Translations under genes and position numbers: made by a program
From: Flavobacterium beibuense
Lineage (GTDB): Bacteria; Bacteroidota; Bacteroidia; Flavobacteriales; Flavobacteriaceae
NCBI RefSeq assembly: GCF_004151245.1
Contig: NZ_JUIW01000010.1
Location: 150,140 to 214,139, forward strand
DNA: 64,000 bases
Direction: 5' to 3'
The notes under the pieces: generated by a model
Seen by the model: the letters and a program-made list of their open reading frames with translations, nothing else
Told to the model about the DNA's origin: nothing
Database searches by the model: none
Part shown: piece by piece, positions 52,795 to 63,700 of the stretch
Numbering within the stretch: the first letter of the stretch is position 1
Layout of the letters: each line of letters begins with the position of its first letter

Positions 52795-53868
52795 ATGAAG
52801 AAAAAATTAGAAGCAGAATTGATAAGCATTGCACACAGGATACTGAAGCTTAAGAATAAGGCAGAGATAGAGCAGCTGCAGCAGGAAACGCTTAAGCTGT
52901 ATGAAAAACTGTCGGTGCTTAAATTTGTAGAGGAGAATTTTCATGATGTAAAGCCTACCATTGGCTATGCTTCTGCAGAGGAGAAGCTGGAAGATATTTA
53001 CGGAGTAAAAGAAGAAGCGGACAAACCGGAAGCCGTTAAGGAAGCCCCTGCTGATGCCGGAGAGCCTAAAGAAGAACTGGGTGAGACCGAAAAAGAGGCT
53101 GTTGCCGAAAGTATAGAGGAGATTGCTGAAGTAAAAGAAGAGGTACAGGAGGAAGCTAAAGAAGAAACCCCTGAGCCGGAACATCAGATTGAGCTTGAAA
53201 AAACCGAAGAGGAACTTGAGGCGATGGAAGAATCTGTTGAGGCGGTATACGAAAAAGAACAGGACAGTACCGAGGAGGAGGAAGAACAGGCTGCCGATGC
53301 CGAGATGATTACCCTTGAACCGGAAGAAGATGTTGAGGTAGAGAAATCGGATGTTGGTTTTGAGTTTGCTTTTGAAAGAAAAGCTGCTCCTGAAGAACCT
53401 AAAGAAGAGCCTAAAAAGGAAATCGGGATAGACGATTTTCATGATTATGTAGAGCCTGAATTTGTAAAGAAATCAGACTTTGAAGCTCCAAAACAGGAAG
53501 AACCAAAAGAGGAACCTGTAGCAGAAACTCCTAGCGAGCCTGTGTTTGAACCTGTAAAAGAAGAGCCAAAAGCGGAAGAGCCTAAAAAAGAAGACAGCTG
53601 GGCACCTGCATCATCAAGGTCGCTAAACGATACGTTTGCCAAAACCATTACATTAGGGTTAAACGACCGTATTGCTTTTGAGAAACATCTTTTTGGCGGC
53701 AGTGCCGATGATCTTAACCGTGTGGTTTCGCAGCTTAATACTATCAATACCTATGATGAGGCCAAAACGTTTATAAACGATCTTATCAAGCCTGATTATA
53801 ACAACTGGGAAGGGAAAGAGGAGTATGAAGAGCGTTTCTTCCAACTGGTTGAAAAAAGATTTGATTAA
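52795..53868 (+). CDS. acidic, low-complexity protein of unknown function
   Basis: A 357-aa protein. Its N-terminal helical segment (MKKKLEAELISIAHRILKLKNKAEIEQLQQETLKLYEKL) may form a coiled coil. Residues about 75-265 are dominated by Glu, Pro, Lys and Ala and are probably disordered. A conserved-looking C-terminal domain (about 275-355, SRSLNDTFAKTITLGLNDRIAFEKHLF, then DLNRVVSQLNTINTYDEAKTFINDLI) closes it. No family is recognised. It overlaps rsmI by one base (TAATG), so the two are translationally coupled, a consistent pairing that suggests a link with ribosome-related functions. Confidence 0.75.
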   Translation: MKKKLEAELISIAHRILKLKNKAEIEQLQQETLKLYEKLSVLKFVEENFHDVKPTIGYASAEEKLEDIYGVKEEADKPEAVKEAPADAGEPKEELGETEKEAVAESIEEIAEVKEEVQEEAKEETPEPEHQIELEKTEEELEAMEESVEAVYEKEQDSTEEEEEQAADAEMITLEPEEDVEVEKSDVGFEFAFERKAAPEEPKEEPKKEIGIDDFHDYVEPEFVKKSDFEAPKQEEPKEEPVAETPSEPVFEPVKEEPKAEEPKKEDSWAPASSRSLNDTFAKTITLGLNDRIAFEKHLFGGSADDLNRVVSQLNTINTYDEAKTFINDLIKPDYNNWEGKEEYEERFFQLVEKRFD

Positions 53869-54575
53869 TGTCTAAACTATACATAGTACCCACGCCGATA
53901 GGCAACCTGGAGGATATGACTTTCAGGGCAATTAAAGTGCTTAAGGAAGCCGACCTGATACTGGCGGAAGACACCCGTACCAGCGGTAAGCTGATGAAGC
54001 ATTTTGAAATTGCCACCCACATGCAGAGCCACCACATGCACAACGAGCACAAAACCGTTGAGAATATTGTAAAGCGACTGCAAATGGGGGAGACCATTGC
54101 CCTTATCTCGGATGCGGGTACACCTGCTATTTCCGATCCAGGATTTTTGCTTACACGTGCCTGTGTGGAAAACAATATACCTGTAGAATGCCTGCCGGGA
54201 GCTACGGCTTTTGTGCCTGCACTGGTAAACAGCGGATTGCCAAACGACAAGTTTGTTTTTGAAGGTTTCCTGCCAGATAAAAAGGGGAGGCAAACCCGCT
54301 TTTTAGCCCTAGCCGAAGAAACCCGTACCATGATATTTTATGTGTCGCCACACAAGCTGGTTAAAACCCTTGGTGAGTTTGTACAGTATTTTGGGGAGGA
54401 GAGGCCGGTATCGGTTTCACGTGAGTTGAGTAAGCTGCACGAGGAAACGGTGCGTGGTACAGCAACTGAAGTACTGGAGCATTTTACAAAAAAAGAGCCA
54501 AAAGGCGAAATAGTGGTTATTGTAGGTGGTAAACCTGAGGTAAAGAAGGGTAAGAAGGAAAAATCGGAAAATTAA
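53868..54575 (+). CDS. rsmI: 16S rRNA (cytidine(1402)-2'-O)-methyltransferase
   Basis: A 235-aa SAM-dependent methyltransferase of the tetrapyrrole-methylase fold, with LYIVPTPIGNLEDMTFRAIKVL at the start, LAEDTRTSGKLMKHF, LISDAGTPAISDPGFLLTRACV near residue 82, and FEGFLPDKKGRQTRFL. It 2'-O-methylates C1402 of 16S rRNA. It overlaps the preceding acidic-protein gene by one base. Confidence 0.94.
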   Translation: MSKLYIVPTPIGNLEDMTFRAIKVLKEADLILAEDTRTSGKLMKHFEIATHMQSHHMHNEHKTVENIVKRLQMGETIALISDAGTPAISDPGFLLTRACVENNIPVECLPGATAFVPALVNSGLPNDKFVFEGFLPDKKGRQTRFLALAEETRTMIFYVSPHKLVKTLGEFVQYFGEERPVSVSRELSKLHEETVRGTATEVLEHFTKKEPKGEIVVIVGGKPEVKKGKKEKSEN

Positions 54576-54684
54576 TTTTCCATTAGTAGTATGTATTGGT
54601 AATTATCCCAAAAAGTAATACTAAATTACCTATTAGTTGTCTATGCGTTTCTCTTTAATTACATTTGAAGAATAAATTTTCTAC

Positions 54685-56382
54685 ATGCGCTGGACCCTCA
54701 AATCTAAACCCGATTCTCAAAAAGTAAAACATTTAATGCAGGTACTTCAAATTGATGAGGTTGTGGCCTCATTACTGGTGCAACGTGGTATTGAAACTTT
54801 TGAGGAGGCAAAAACATTTTTTCGTCCGGATTTAAGTGATTTGCATGATCCGTATCTTATGAAAGATATGGATAAGGCGGTTATGCGTATTGAAAAAGCT
54901 GTTGCAGAGGGTGAAAACATTATGGTTTTTGGAGATTATGATGTAGACGGTACTACGGCTGTGTCGTTGGTTTCATCGTATTTAAGGTCATTCTATCCTA
55001 ATGTGGCGACCTATATTCCCGACAGGTATAAGGAAGGTTACGGAGTTTCGGATGCCGGAATTGATTTTGCTGATGATAATGGTATGACCCTTATTATTGC
55101 TTTGGACTGCGGGATAAAATCAATAGATAAGGTCGAGTACGCCAAATCTAAAGGGATAGATTTTATTATTTGTGACCACCACCGCCCCGGTGATGAATTA
55201 CCGGACGCTGTAGCCGTTTTAGATCCGAAGCGTGCAGACTGTAATTATCCGTATGATGAGCTTTGCGGTTGCGGAGTAGGGTTTAAGCTGGTTCAGGCAC
55301 TGGCAGAGAGGAGAGGACAAACGATTACTGATCTTGTTCCTTATCTTGACCTTGTGGCTACTGCTATAGCTGCCGATATTGTACCCATAACAGGAGAGAA
55401 CCGTGTACTTGCCACCTTTGGTCTCGATATCATTAATACTTTTCCAAGGCCGGGCATACAGGCGCTTATTCAAAACGTAAAAAAGCAAAAGTTAACCATA
55501 AGTGATGTGGTGTTTATTATAGCGCCACGTATTAATGCCGCAGGCCGTATTTATCATGGTAACAAAGCGGTTGAACTGCTTACCGAATTCAATTTGGAGC
55601 AGGCAGAAGAATTTGCTTCGCAGATTGAAGGCCTTAATACCGATCGTAAGGATTTGGATAAGCAAATTACGGTTGAAGCACTTATGCAGATAGAAACGAA
55701 CAACGAACAGGAACGTTTTTCTACTGTTGTATATGATGAGAACTGGCATAAAGGAGTTATAGGCATTGTAGCATCCCGTCTTATAGAAACCTATTACAGG
55801 CCAACACTGGTTTTTACTAAGAGCGGTGAAAAATTGGCTGCTTCGGCACGTTCTGTAAAGGATTTTGATATTTACAATGCACTGGAAGCCTGTGCCGATT
55901 ATCTCGAACAGTTTGGCGGGCATATGTATGCTGCAGGACTAACACTTAAAGAAGAACAGTTTGCAGGTTTTAAGCAAAAGTTTGAGGAAGTGGTTTCGGC
56001 TACCATTGCTCCCGAGCTTTTAATTCCGGAGGTCTCGGTAGATGCCGAAATTGATTTTATGGATATTACACCTAAATTTTTCAGGATTCTTAAACAGTTT
56101 GAGCCTTTTGGTCCGGGTAATATGACTCCGGTTTTCCTTTCACGCGGATTAAGGGATACCGGTTATGGTAAGCCTATAGGGGCTGATGAAACGCATTTGA
56201 GACTGTTTGTAAAGCAGGGGGAAGGCGAGGGATTTGGTGCAATTGGTTTCGGACTGGCTTCAAAAATGAATATTGCCTGTGGCGATGAGCTTTTTGATGC
56301 CGTTTACTCTGTTGAGGAAAACGAATGGAACGGTAATGTTACGCTTCAGTTACGATTAAGGGATATTCGTTGTGAAGAATAA
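54685..56382 (+). CDS. recJ: single-stranded-DNA-specific exonuclease RecJ
   Basis: A 565-aa protein with DHH-superfamily motifs: MVFGDYDVDGTTAVSLVSSYL near residue 77, IALDCGIKS, ICDHHRPGDELPDAVAVLDPKR near residue 160, and GVIGIVASRLIETYYRPTLVF plus SGEKLAASARSVKDFDIYNAL in the DHHA1 region. The C-terminal OB fold (about 460-565) completes it. It degrades 5'-ended single-stranded DNA in recombination and mismatch repair. Confidence 0.95.
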   Translation: MRWTLKSKPDSQKVKHLMQVLQIDEVVASLLVQRGIETFEEAKTFFRPDLSDLHDPYLMKDMDKAVMRIEKAVAEGENIMVFGDYDVDGTTAVSLVSSYLRSFYPNVATYIPDRYKEGYGVSDAGIDFADDNGMTLIIALDCGIKSIDKVEYAKSKGIDFIICDHHRPGDELPDAVAVLDPKRADCNYPYDELCGCGVGFKLVQALAERRGQTITDLVPYLDLVATAIAADIVPITGENRVLATFGLDIINTFPRPGIQALIQNVKKQKLTISDVVFIIAPRINAAGRIYHGNKAVELLTEFNLEQAEEFASQIEGLNTDRKDLDKQITVEALMQIETNNEQERFSTVVYDENWHKGVIGIVASRLIETYYRPTLVFTKSGEKLAASARSVKDFDIYNALEACADYLEQFGGHMYAAGLTLKEEQFAGFKQKFEEVVSATIAPELLIPEVSVDAEIDFMDITPKFFRILKQFEPFGPGNMTPVFLSRGLRDTGYGKPIGADETHLRLFVKQGEGEGFGAIGFGLASKMNIACGDELFDAVYSVEENEWNGNVTLQLRLRDIRCEE

Positions 56383-56464
56383 CCGTTAATAACTTTTTCC
56401 TAAAAACAGCTATTTTATTTAGAACGGTTTTAAATAATTTATATTTTTGTTTAAAACCATAGCA

Positions 56465-56818
56465 ATGAAAGAGATTAAGCAAATATATTTTAACGACTTT
56501 GGTGTTTCGTTTTACTGGCGAAAAAATGATGTTGTATTAAAAGACAGGGTACAGATAATCTTTAAGGAAACCGGTTTTTACTTTACGCATGATGAGGTAA
56601 AACAGTTTGCCGGAATTGTTAGCGATATGGTTGATAATGCCAATTGTAATGGCTGCGGTTTCAGGAACAAATGCCATAAGGTTTTATTAAAAACGCCTGT
56701 AAAAGAAATTGATTTAGCAGTGTCTTCTCAGGAGCTTACGGATATAAAAGACCTGCTGGAGGGTACTTTATTTACTATCAGCCTTAATGAATATATAAAT
56801 AACGTTTGCCGTAATTAA
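56465..56818 (+). CDS. unknown conserved-type protein with a cysteine cluster
   Basis: 117 aa from the ATG at 56465 (MKEIKQIYFNDFGVSFYWRK); a frame six codons longer is less likely. A cluster NANCNGCGFRNKCHKVLL near residue 62 could bind zinc or an iron-sulfur group. The rest looks alpha/beta without recognised motifs. It is convergent with lpxH, and the two stops overlap by four bases. Confidence 0.7.
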   Translation: MKEIKQIYFNDFGVSFYWRKNDVVLKDRVQIIFKETGFYFTHDEVKQFAGIVSDMVDNANCNGCGFRNKCHKVLLKTPVKEIDLAVSSQELTDIKDLLEGTLFTISLNEYINNVCRN

Positions 56819-57567
56819 TTTTTATATTCTTTCAGTTCAAATTTTTCCCCGTCAAAAATACCATAGGTAAAGTAACCTATCCAGTCTCCAAGGTTAATGT
56901 AAGTGGAGTTTTTGCCAAGGTCTATGGTCATAGGTAAATGCCTGTGGCCAAAAACAAAAAAATCATAATGTTTTTTCTCCAGTTTCCTTTTGGAATAAAG
57001 TACCAGCCATTCATTTTCTTCTCCTAAAAATCTCACATCGGCATCACCGGAAATAAGTTTGTTTTTTACCGAAAGATATTGTGCCAATCGTACCCCTAGA
57101 TCAGGATGCAGCCATCTGAAAAGCCATTTTGAGAAAGGATTGGTAAAAACCTTTTTCATACGCTTATAGCCTTTGTCTCCGGGACCTAAGCCATCTCCGT
57201 GACCTATAAGAAAGGTCTTGTTGTTAAAGGTAAATTCTTTCGGTTTGTGGTATACCGGAATATTAAGTTCCTTTTCAAAATAATCGCACATCCAAAGGTC
57301 ATGATTTCCCGTAAAAAAATATATAGGAGTACCCGAATCACGAATTTCGGCTAGTTTGCCTAAAACGCGTACAAACCCTTTAGGTACAACGGTTTTATAC
57401 TCAAACCAAAAATCGAAGAGGTCTCCTAAAAGGAATATAATATCGGCGTCATGTTTAATTTCATCCAGCCAGGCAACAAATTTTTTCTCTCTGGGGAAAC
57501 TGGCTTGGGCAGTTGGAGCTCCTAAATGTTGGTCGGAAGCGAAGTATATTTTGAGTCTGTCAGACAT
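56815..57567 (-). CDS. lpxH: UDP-2,3-diacylglucosamine diphosphatase (LpxH-type)
   Basis: A 250-aa metallophosphoesterase with YFASDQHLGAP, FLLGDLFDFWFEY, FTGNHDLWMCDYF and VFGHRHLPMTIDL, the four metal-binding motifs in the order of the family. It makes lipid X in lipid A synthesis. Length and insert residues match the Bacteroidota LpxH group. It is convergent with the 117-aa gene. Confidence 0.9.
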   Translation of the reverse strand: MSDRLKIYFASDQHLGAPTAQASFPREKKFVAWLDEIKHDADIIFLLGDLFDFWFEYKTVVPKGFVRVLGKLAEIRDSGTPIYFFTGNHDLWMCDYFEKELNIPVYHKPKEFTFNNKTFLIGHGDGLGPGDKGYKRMKKVFTNPFSKWLFRWLHPDLGVRLAQYLSVKNKLISGDADVRFLGEENEWLVLYSKRKLEKKHYDFFVFGHRHLPMTIDLGKNSTYINLGDWIGYFTYGIFDGEKFELKEYKN

Positions 57568-57779
57568 GAAAAATCTTAATGTTTATGCCAAAGATATAAA
57601 GAGTATTTTAAAATTATGACATAACGTTATGTTATTGATATATTTTTAAATTCATAACAAATTGCGTAAAATTTGTTTTTTTTAGTTAAAACTTAAATAA
57701 TCGGTACCCTCTGATGTGTTAAATTGTCTTTTTTTTTCTATTTTCGGTAACTTAAACATAAACTACTAAATATTAATCT

Positions 57780-60700
57780 ATGAAAAAAATTACTCTATTA
57801 TTTTTCATGTCATTATTGTCGTTGTGCACTTTTGCGCAGGATCTGGGTATAGATCCGCCGGAAGGCTTTGAAGGCGCAACTTTCCCTCCTACGGGGTGGA
57901 CAAGTTACAATAATGGTATAGGAAATTTACAGCAATGGAAGCAGACAATTATTGCTGCAAATGACACTTATCCTCCACATACTGGAGATTATGCTGCTTT
58001 TATTGATCGTGAAAACGTGCCGGATACAGGTGATCCTGCAAAAGACTGGTTGGTAACGCCACTATTTGAGATGCCTGTTAACGGGCAGTTACGTTTTTGG
58101 TCAAGACTGACCCTTCCTGGTAACCAGGGAACTATTTACAGAATTATGATAGCTCCTGAAGGTGCTGATTTATCTGATCTTGCGTCTTACACGACAGTGC
58201 AGACTTATACTGAAGCTTTAATTAACCCGTCTCAAACAGAATATAATGAGATTGTGCTTAACCTTCCGGGTACTGCAGGACAAAACTACCACGTGGCTTT
58301 CATCATGGAGGGTGACTTCCAGGATCGTTGGTTAATTGATGACGTGGGTATTGTTCAGCAGTGTTTACCTCCTACTAACTTAGGTGTTTCAGGAGTTACA
58401 GATACAACTGCTACTTTAACCTGGACAGGTGCTGCTCCTCAATATGAGGTTGAGGTTGTTCAGCTTACTGAGGTTCCTACAGGTTCTGGTGAGATAGTGG
58501 ATACTAACTCTTATGTGGCTGATCCTTTATTACCAATGACTCCTTACAGATTTTATGTTAGATCTGTGTGTGGTGTAGGTAATACCAGTGATTGGGCAGG
58601 GCCGTTTAACTTTAGTACTGCACCTGAAAATGATGCTTGTGCCGATGCCATTGCATTAACGGTTAACCCAACTAATATTTGTACTTCAAGTACACCGGGA
58701 AGTATTAACGGTGCTACGGCTTCTGCCGAGGCAAATACTTGTTTTGGTACTGATGACGATGACGTTTGGTTTACTTTTGTGGCTACAGCTACTACTCACT
58801 TAATTAATTTAAACAATATTACAAATGGTACTACAGACCTGTATCACGTAGTTTACTCGGGTACAAGCTGTGGTGCTTTAACTCAGTTATATTGTAGCGA
58901 CCCTAACAATAGTACTGCTAATGGTTTAACTGTTGGTCAGACCTATTATATTAGAGTATATTCATGGACTGCTACTGCGGGACAAACATCAAACTTTAAT
59001 ATTTGTGTAGGTACACCACCACCGCCACCGGCAAATGATGAGTGTGCTACAGCTACAGCAGTTGCTGTTAACCCTGATTTAAACTGTGCTCAGTTTGCAA
59101 CAGGTACAATCTATTCGGCAACAGCTTCTCCGGATGCTAACTCTTGTGGAGGTACAGACGATGACGACGTATGGTTCTCATTTGTGGCTACAAGTGCTAA
59201 TCATACAATTAACCTTAACAATATTACAGGTGGTACAACAGATTTATTCCACGCTGTATATTCAGGTTCTTGTGGTTCATTAACAAACCTTGTTTGTAGT
59301 GACCCTAATAACAGTATTGTGGGTGGGCTTACAATAGGTAATACTTATTATGTAAGGGTTTATTCATGGACTGCTACAGCTAATCAAACATCAGTTTTTG
59401 ATATCTGTATTGGTACACCACCACCACCGCCTGCAAACGATGACTGTGTTAACGCTACTGCTGTTGCTGTTAACCCGGACTTAAACTGTACGCAGTTTAC
59501 TCAGGGTACAATCGCATGGGCTACACCTTCTATTGATGCTAACTCTTGTGGTGGTACAGATGATGACGATGTATGGTTCTCATTTGTTGCAACTGCTACT
59601 ACTCACACAATCAACCTTAATAATATTACAGGTGGTACAACAGATTTATTCCACGCTGTATATTCAGGTTCTTGTGGTACATTAACAAACCTTGTTTGTA
59701 GTGATCCTAACAACAGTTTAGTGGGTGGACTTACAATAGGTAATACTTATTATGTAAGGGTTTATTCATGGACATCTACTCCGGGACAAACATCAGTATT
59801 TGATATTTGTGTTGGTACACCGCCGCCGCCGCCGGCAAATGACGAGTGTGCTAATGCTACTGTAGTATTAACAAATCCTGATTTACTTTGTGGTAACGTT
59901 GGTACCGGTACAATTGCATGGGCTACAGGTTCTGCTGAAGCTAACTCATGTTTTGGTACAGACGATGACGACGTATGGTTCCAGTTTGTGGCTACAAGTA
60001 CAACTCATACTATCGATTTAACTAACATTACTGGTAGTACTACAGATTTATACCATGCTGTTTATTCAGGTTCTTGTGGTGCATTAACAAACCTTGTTTG
60101 TAGTGACCCTAACAATAGTATTGTTGGCGGACTTACAATAGGTAATACTTATTATGTAAGAGTTTACTCCTGGACATCTACTTCTGGGCAAACATCTGCA
60201 TTTAATATTTGTATAGGTACTCCGCCACCGCCACCGGCAAATGATGAGTGTGCTGATGCAATTCAGGTTTTAACAAATACTGATTTAAGCTGTACTAATT
60301 TTGAGTCTGGTACAATTGCGTGGGCTACAGGTTCACTGGAGCCAAACTCATGTTTTGGTACAGACGACGATGACGTATGGTTCTCATTCGTTGCAACAAA
60401 CGATGTTCATACTATAAACCTTAATAACGTGGTTGGTAGTACTACGTTCCTTTACCATGTTTTATATGAAGGTGTTTCTTGTGGTTCTATGACTCAGGTT
60501 TACTGTTCTACGGTTAACTCGAGCTTAGCAACAGGTTTAACTGTAGGTAATACCTATTATGTAAGGGTTTATTCTTCTACAGCTACAGGTGGTCAAACTA
60601 CTACATTTGATATTTGTGTTGGTACACCACCACCGCCACCTGCAAACGACGAGTGTGCTCAGGCTGTTCCGGTACCGGTTAACCCAACTCAGATATGTGC

Positions 60701-63700
60701 ACAAACAGTACCTGGTTCAATTGCATGGACTACACCATCTGCAGAAGGTAACACATGTTTTGGTACAGACGATGACGACGTATGGTTTGAGTTCGTGGCA
60801 ACTGGCCCAACTCACCTAATCAGTCTTATAAATATTACTGGTGGTACAACAGATTTATATCACGTACTATACCAGGGAGATGAGTGTGGTACTTTAACGC
60901 AGCTTTACTGTAGTGACCCTAACCAAAGTGTTGCTAACGGTTTAACGGCAGGTACTACTTATAAAATAAGAGTTTACTCTTGGACTTCAACATCTAACCA
61001 ACAATCAAGCTTTGAGGTTTGTGTAGGCACACCGCCACCGCCACCTGCAAATGATGATTGTGCTGAAGCTATCCCTGTGCCGGTTAACCCTGCTCAGTTC
61101 TGTATTGAGACAGTACCGGGTACAATTTATTCAGCAACGGCTTCTGCAGAAGGTAACACTTGTGGTGGTACGGATGACGATGACGTATGGTTTGAGTTCG
61201 TGGCAACAGGGCCGGAACATATTATCTCTTTATTAAATATTACTGATGGTACAACAGATTTATATCACGTACTTTATCAGGGAGATGAGTGTGGTACTTT
61301 AACGCAGCTTTACTGTAGTGATCCTAACCAGAGTTTGGCAACAGGTTTAACGGCAGGTACTACTTATAAAATAAGAGTTTATTCATGGACTTCTACAGCT
61401 AACCAAACTTCAAGCTTTGATGTTTGTGTGGGTACACCTCCACCGCCACCTGCAAATGATGAGTGTGCAGAGGCAACAGTAGTTCCGGTAAATCCGGGTA
61501 CAGAATGTATTGAATCTGTAACGGCTTCAATCTACTCAGCTACCGCTTCACCGGAAGGTAATACTTGTGGAGGTACAGATGACGATGACGTATGGTTTGA
61601 ATTTACTGCGACGAATCCAACTCACTTTATTACACTTTATAACATAAACGGAGGTACAACAGATTTATACCACGTACTTTATGAAGGTGATGAGTGTGGT
61701 ACATTAACTCAGGTATATTGTAGTGATAATAACCAGAGTTTAGCCCAAAACTTAACAGTAGGTACTACTTATAAAGTAAGGGTATACTCTTGGACTGCAA
61801 CAGCGGGACAAACATCAAACTTTGATATTTGTGTAGGTACTCCTGCAGGTTCAATTCTTGTAGATGATACTACATTTACTACAGAGCAGCTTGTTGAGAC
61901 AGTACTTATCGGATCTGAGTGTGCTATTGTGTCTAACATTACTTCTCAGTCAGGTTCTGATTTTGGAGGATCAAGCAGTATCGGTTACTTTAACTTTAAC
62001 GATTCAAGCTTCCCGTTCAATGACGGTGTAATACTGGCAACAGGTAGTATTAACGAAGCTCCTGGACCAAACCCTAATAACAACGCAGGTACAGTAGGTA
62101 CCGGTTGGGGTGGTGATGCAGATCTGTCTGCAATTATAGCAGAGGGTGGTAACACAGGTACACTAAACAATGCTACAATCCTTGAGTTTGATTTCATACC
62201 GTTAACAAACCAGATAACGTTTGATTTCCTATTTGCTTCAAATGAGTACGGTACTTTCCAGTGTAACTTCTCTGATGCATTTGCATTCATCCTTACAGAT
62301 TTAGAAGATGATACAGCAGATCCGGTAAACTTAGCGGTTATACCAGGGACAAACGTACCGGTATCAGTTGTAAATATTAGAGATGCGGCTTATAATGCTG
62401 GTTGTGCTTCTGTTAATCCTGAGTATTTTGATACTTTCAACCAGGATAACCCTTACGGTTCGGCTATTGGCTATATAGGACAAACTGTTGTAATGACTGC
62501 TGCAGGAGATGTAATACCGGGTAACCAGTACCATATCAAGCTTGTAATTGCCGATTATAATGATTCGGCCTTTAACTCTGCCGTATTCCTTGCGGGTGGT
62601 AGTTTTGATATCGGAGGTATAGATATTGGAGCTGACCTTACTATTGAAGGTGGTACAGCTATATGTGATCAGGAAGAATCTACAATTTCAACAGGATTAG
62701 ACGAAGAATTTTATGACTTTGTATGGTACACTGTTGATGAAGATGGTATAGCTACTGAAATTCCGGGTGAAACAGGAACAGATTTAGTAGTTAATGAAAC
62801 TAATGATTATAGAGTAATTGCTACTTATACAGGTTCTACATGTTCACTGGAAGGTAACAAACGTGTTGAGTTCTATCTTCCGGTTCCTGAAACTGTAGGA
62901 GCTCCGGTAGACCTTATAGCTTGTGATGCAAGTGGATTCTCTACTTTTGACTTTACTTCTAATACAGATCTTATTGAGGCTGGTGTAATTGAAGGTTACG
63001 ATGTTGCAGATTTTGTGATTTCTTACCACGAATCTGAGGCTGATGCCCAAAATGATGTTAACCCTATAGGCCCTGTGTATGAAAATACCGTTGCAGAATC
63101 TCAGCCAATATATGTAAGGGTAGAGTACACGCCAACAGGATGTGTGGGTATACTTAGCTTTAACCTGATCATTCAGGATCTTACACCTGATTTTGATATG
63201 GGTGGCGACTTTAATATCTGTGAGGGTACTACAGGTGTAACTATCGATCTTGTAGCTAATAACTTCGACCCTGCATCACCGGATGTTACCTACTCATGGA
63301 CTTACAATGGAGACCCATTACCTGATACAGGAAGCAGCGTAGCTGTTACTGGAGAAGGTACTTATGAAGTTACGGTTAGCAACTCAGGTTGTGAGGCAAC
63401 ACAGTCGGTATTTGTAACGGTTACTCCGGTGCCGGTTGCAGATGTTATGACAGATGTTACTTCTTGTGATAGTTATGTATTACCAGCTCTAAGTGCAGGA
63501 AATAATTATTATACAGGTCCTGCTGGTTCAGGTGATATGCTTGCGGCAGGTACTGAGTTAACAACAGATCAGATGATTTATATCTATGCGGAATCAGGTA
63601 CTGCACCGGTAAACTGTACAGATGAAAGCAGCTTTATGGTAAGTGTTGTTCCTACTCCGGTACTTGGTATAACAGGTGGTTGTGAAGGCGGAATTTATAC

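Noticed and set aside
52807..53747. Minus-strand frames rich in Phe and Leu opposite the acidic 357-aa gene
   Set aside because: They are the mirror of Glu/Lys codons (GAA/AAG give TTC/CTT), so the long open frames are a composition effect.
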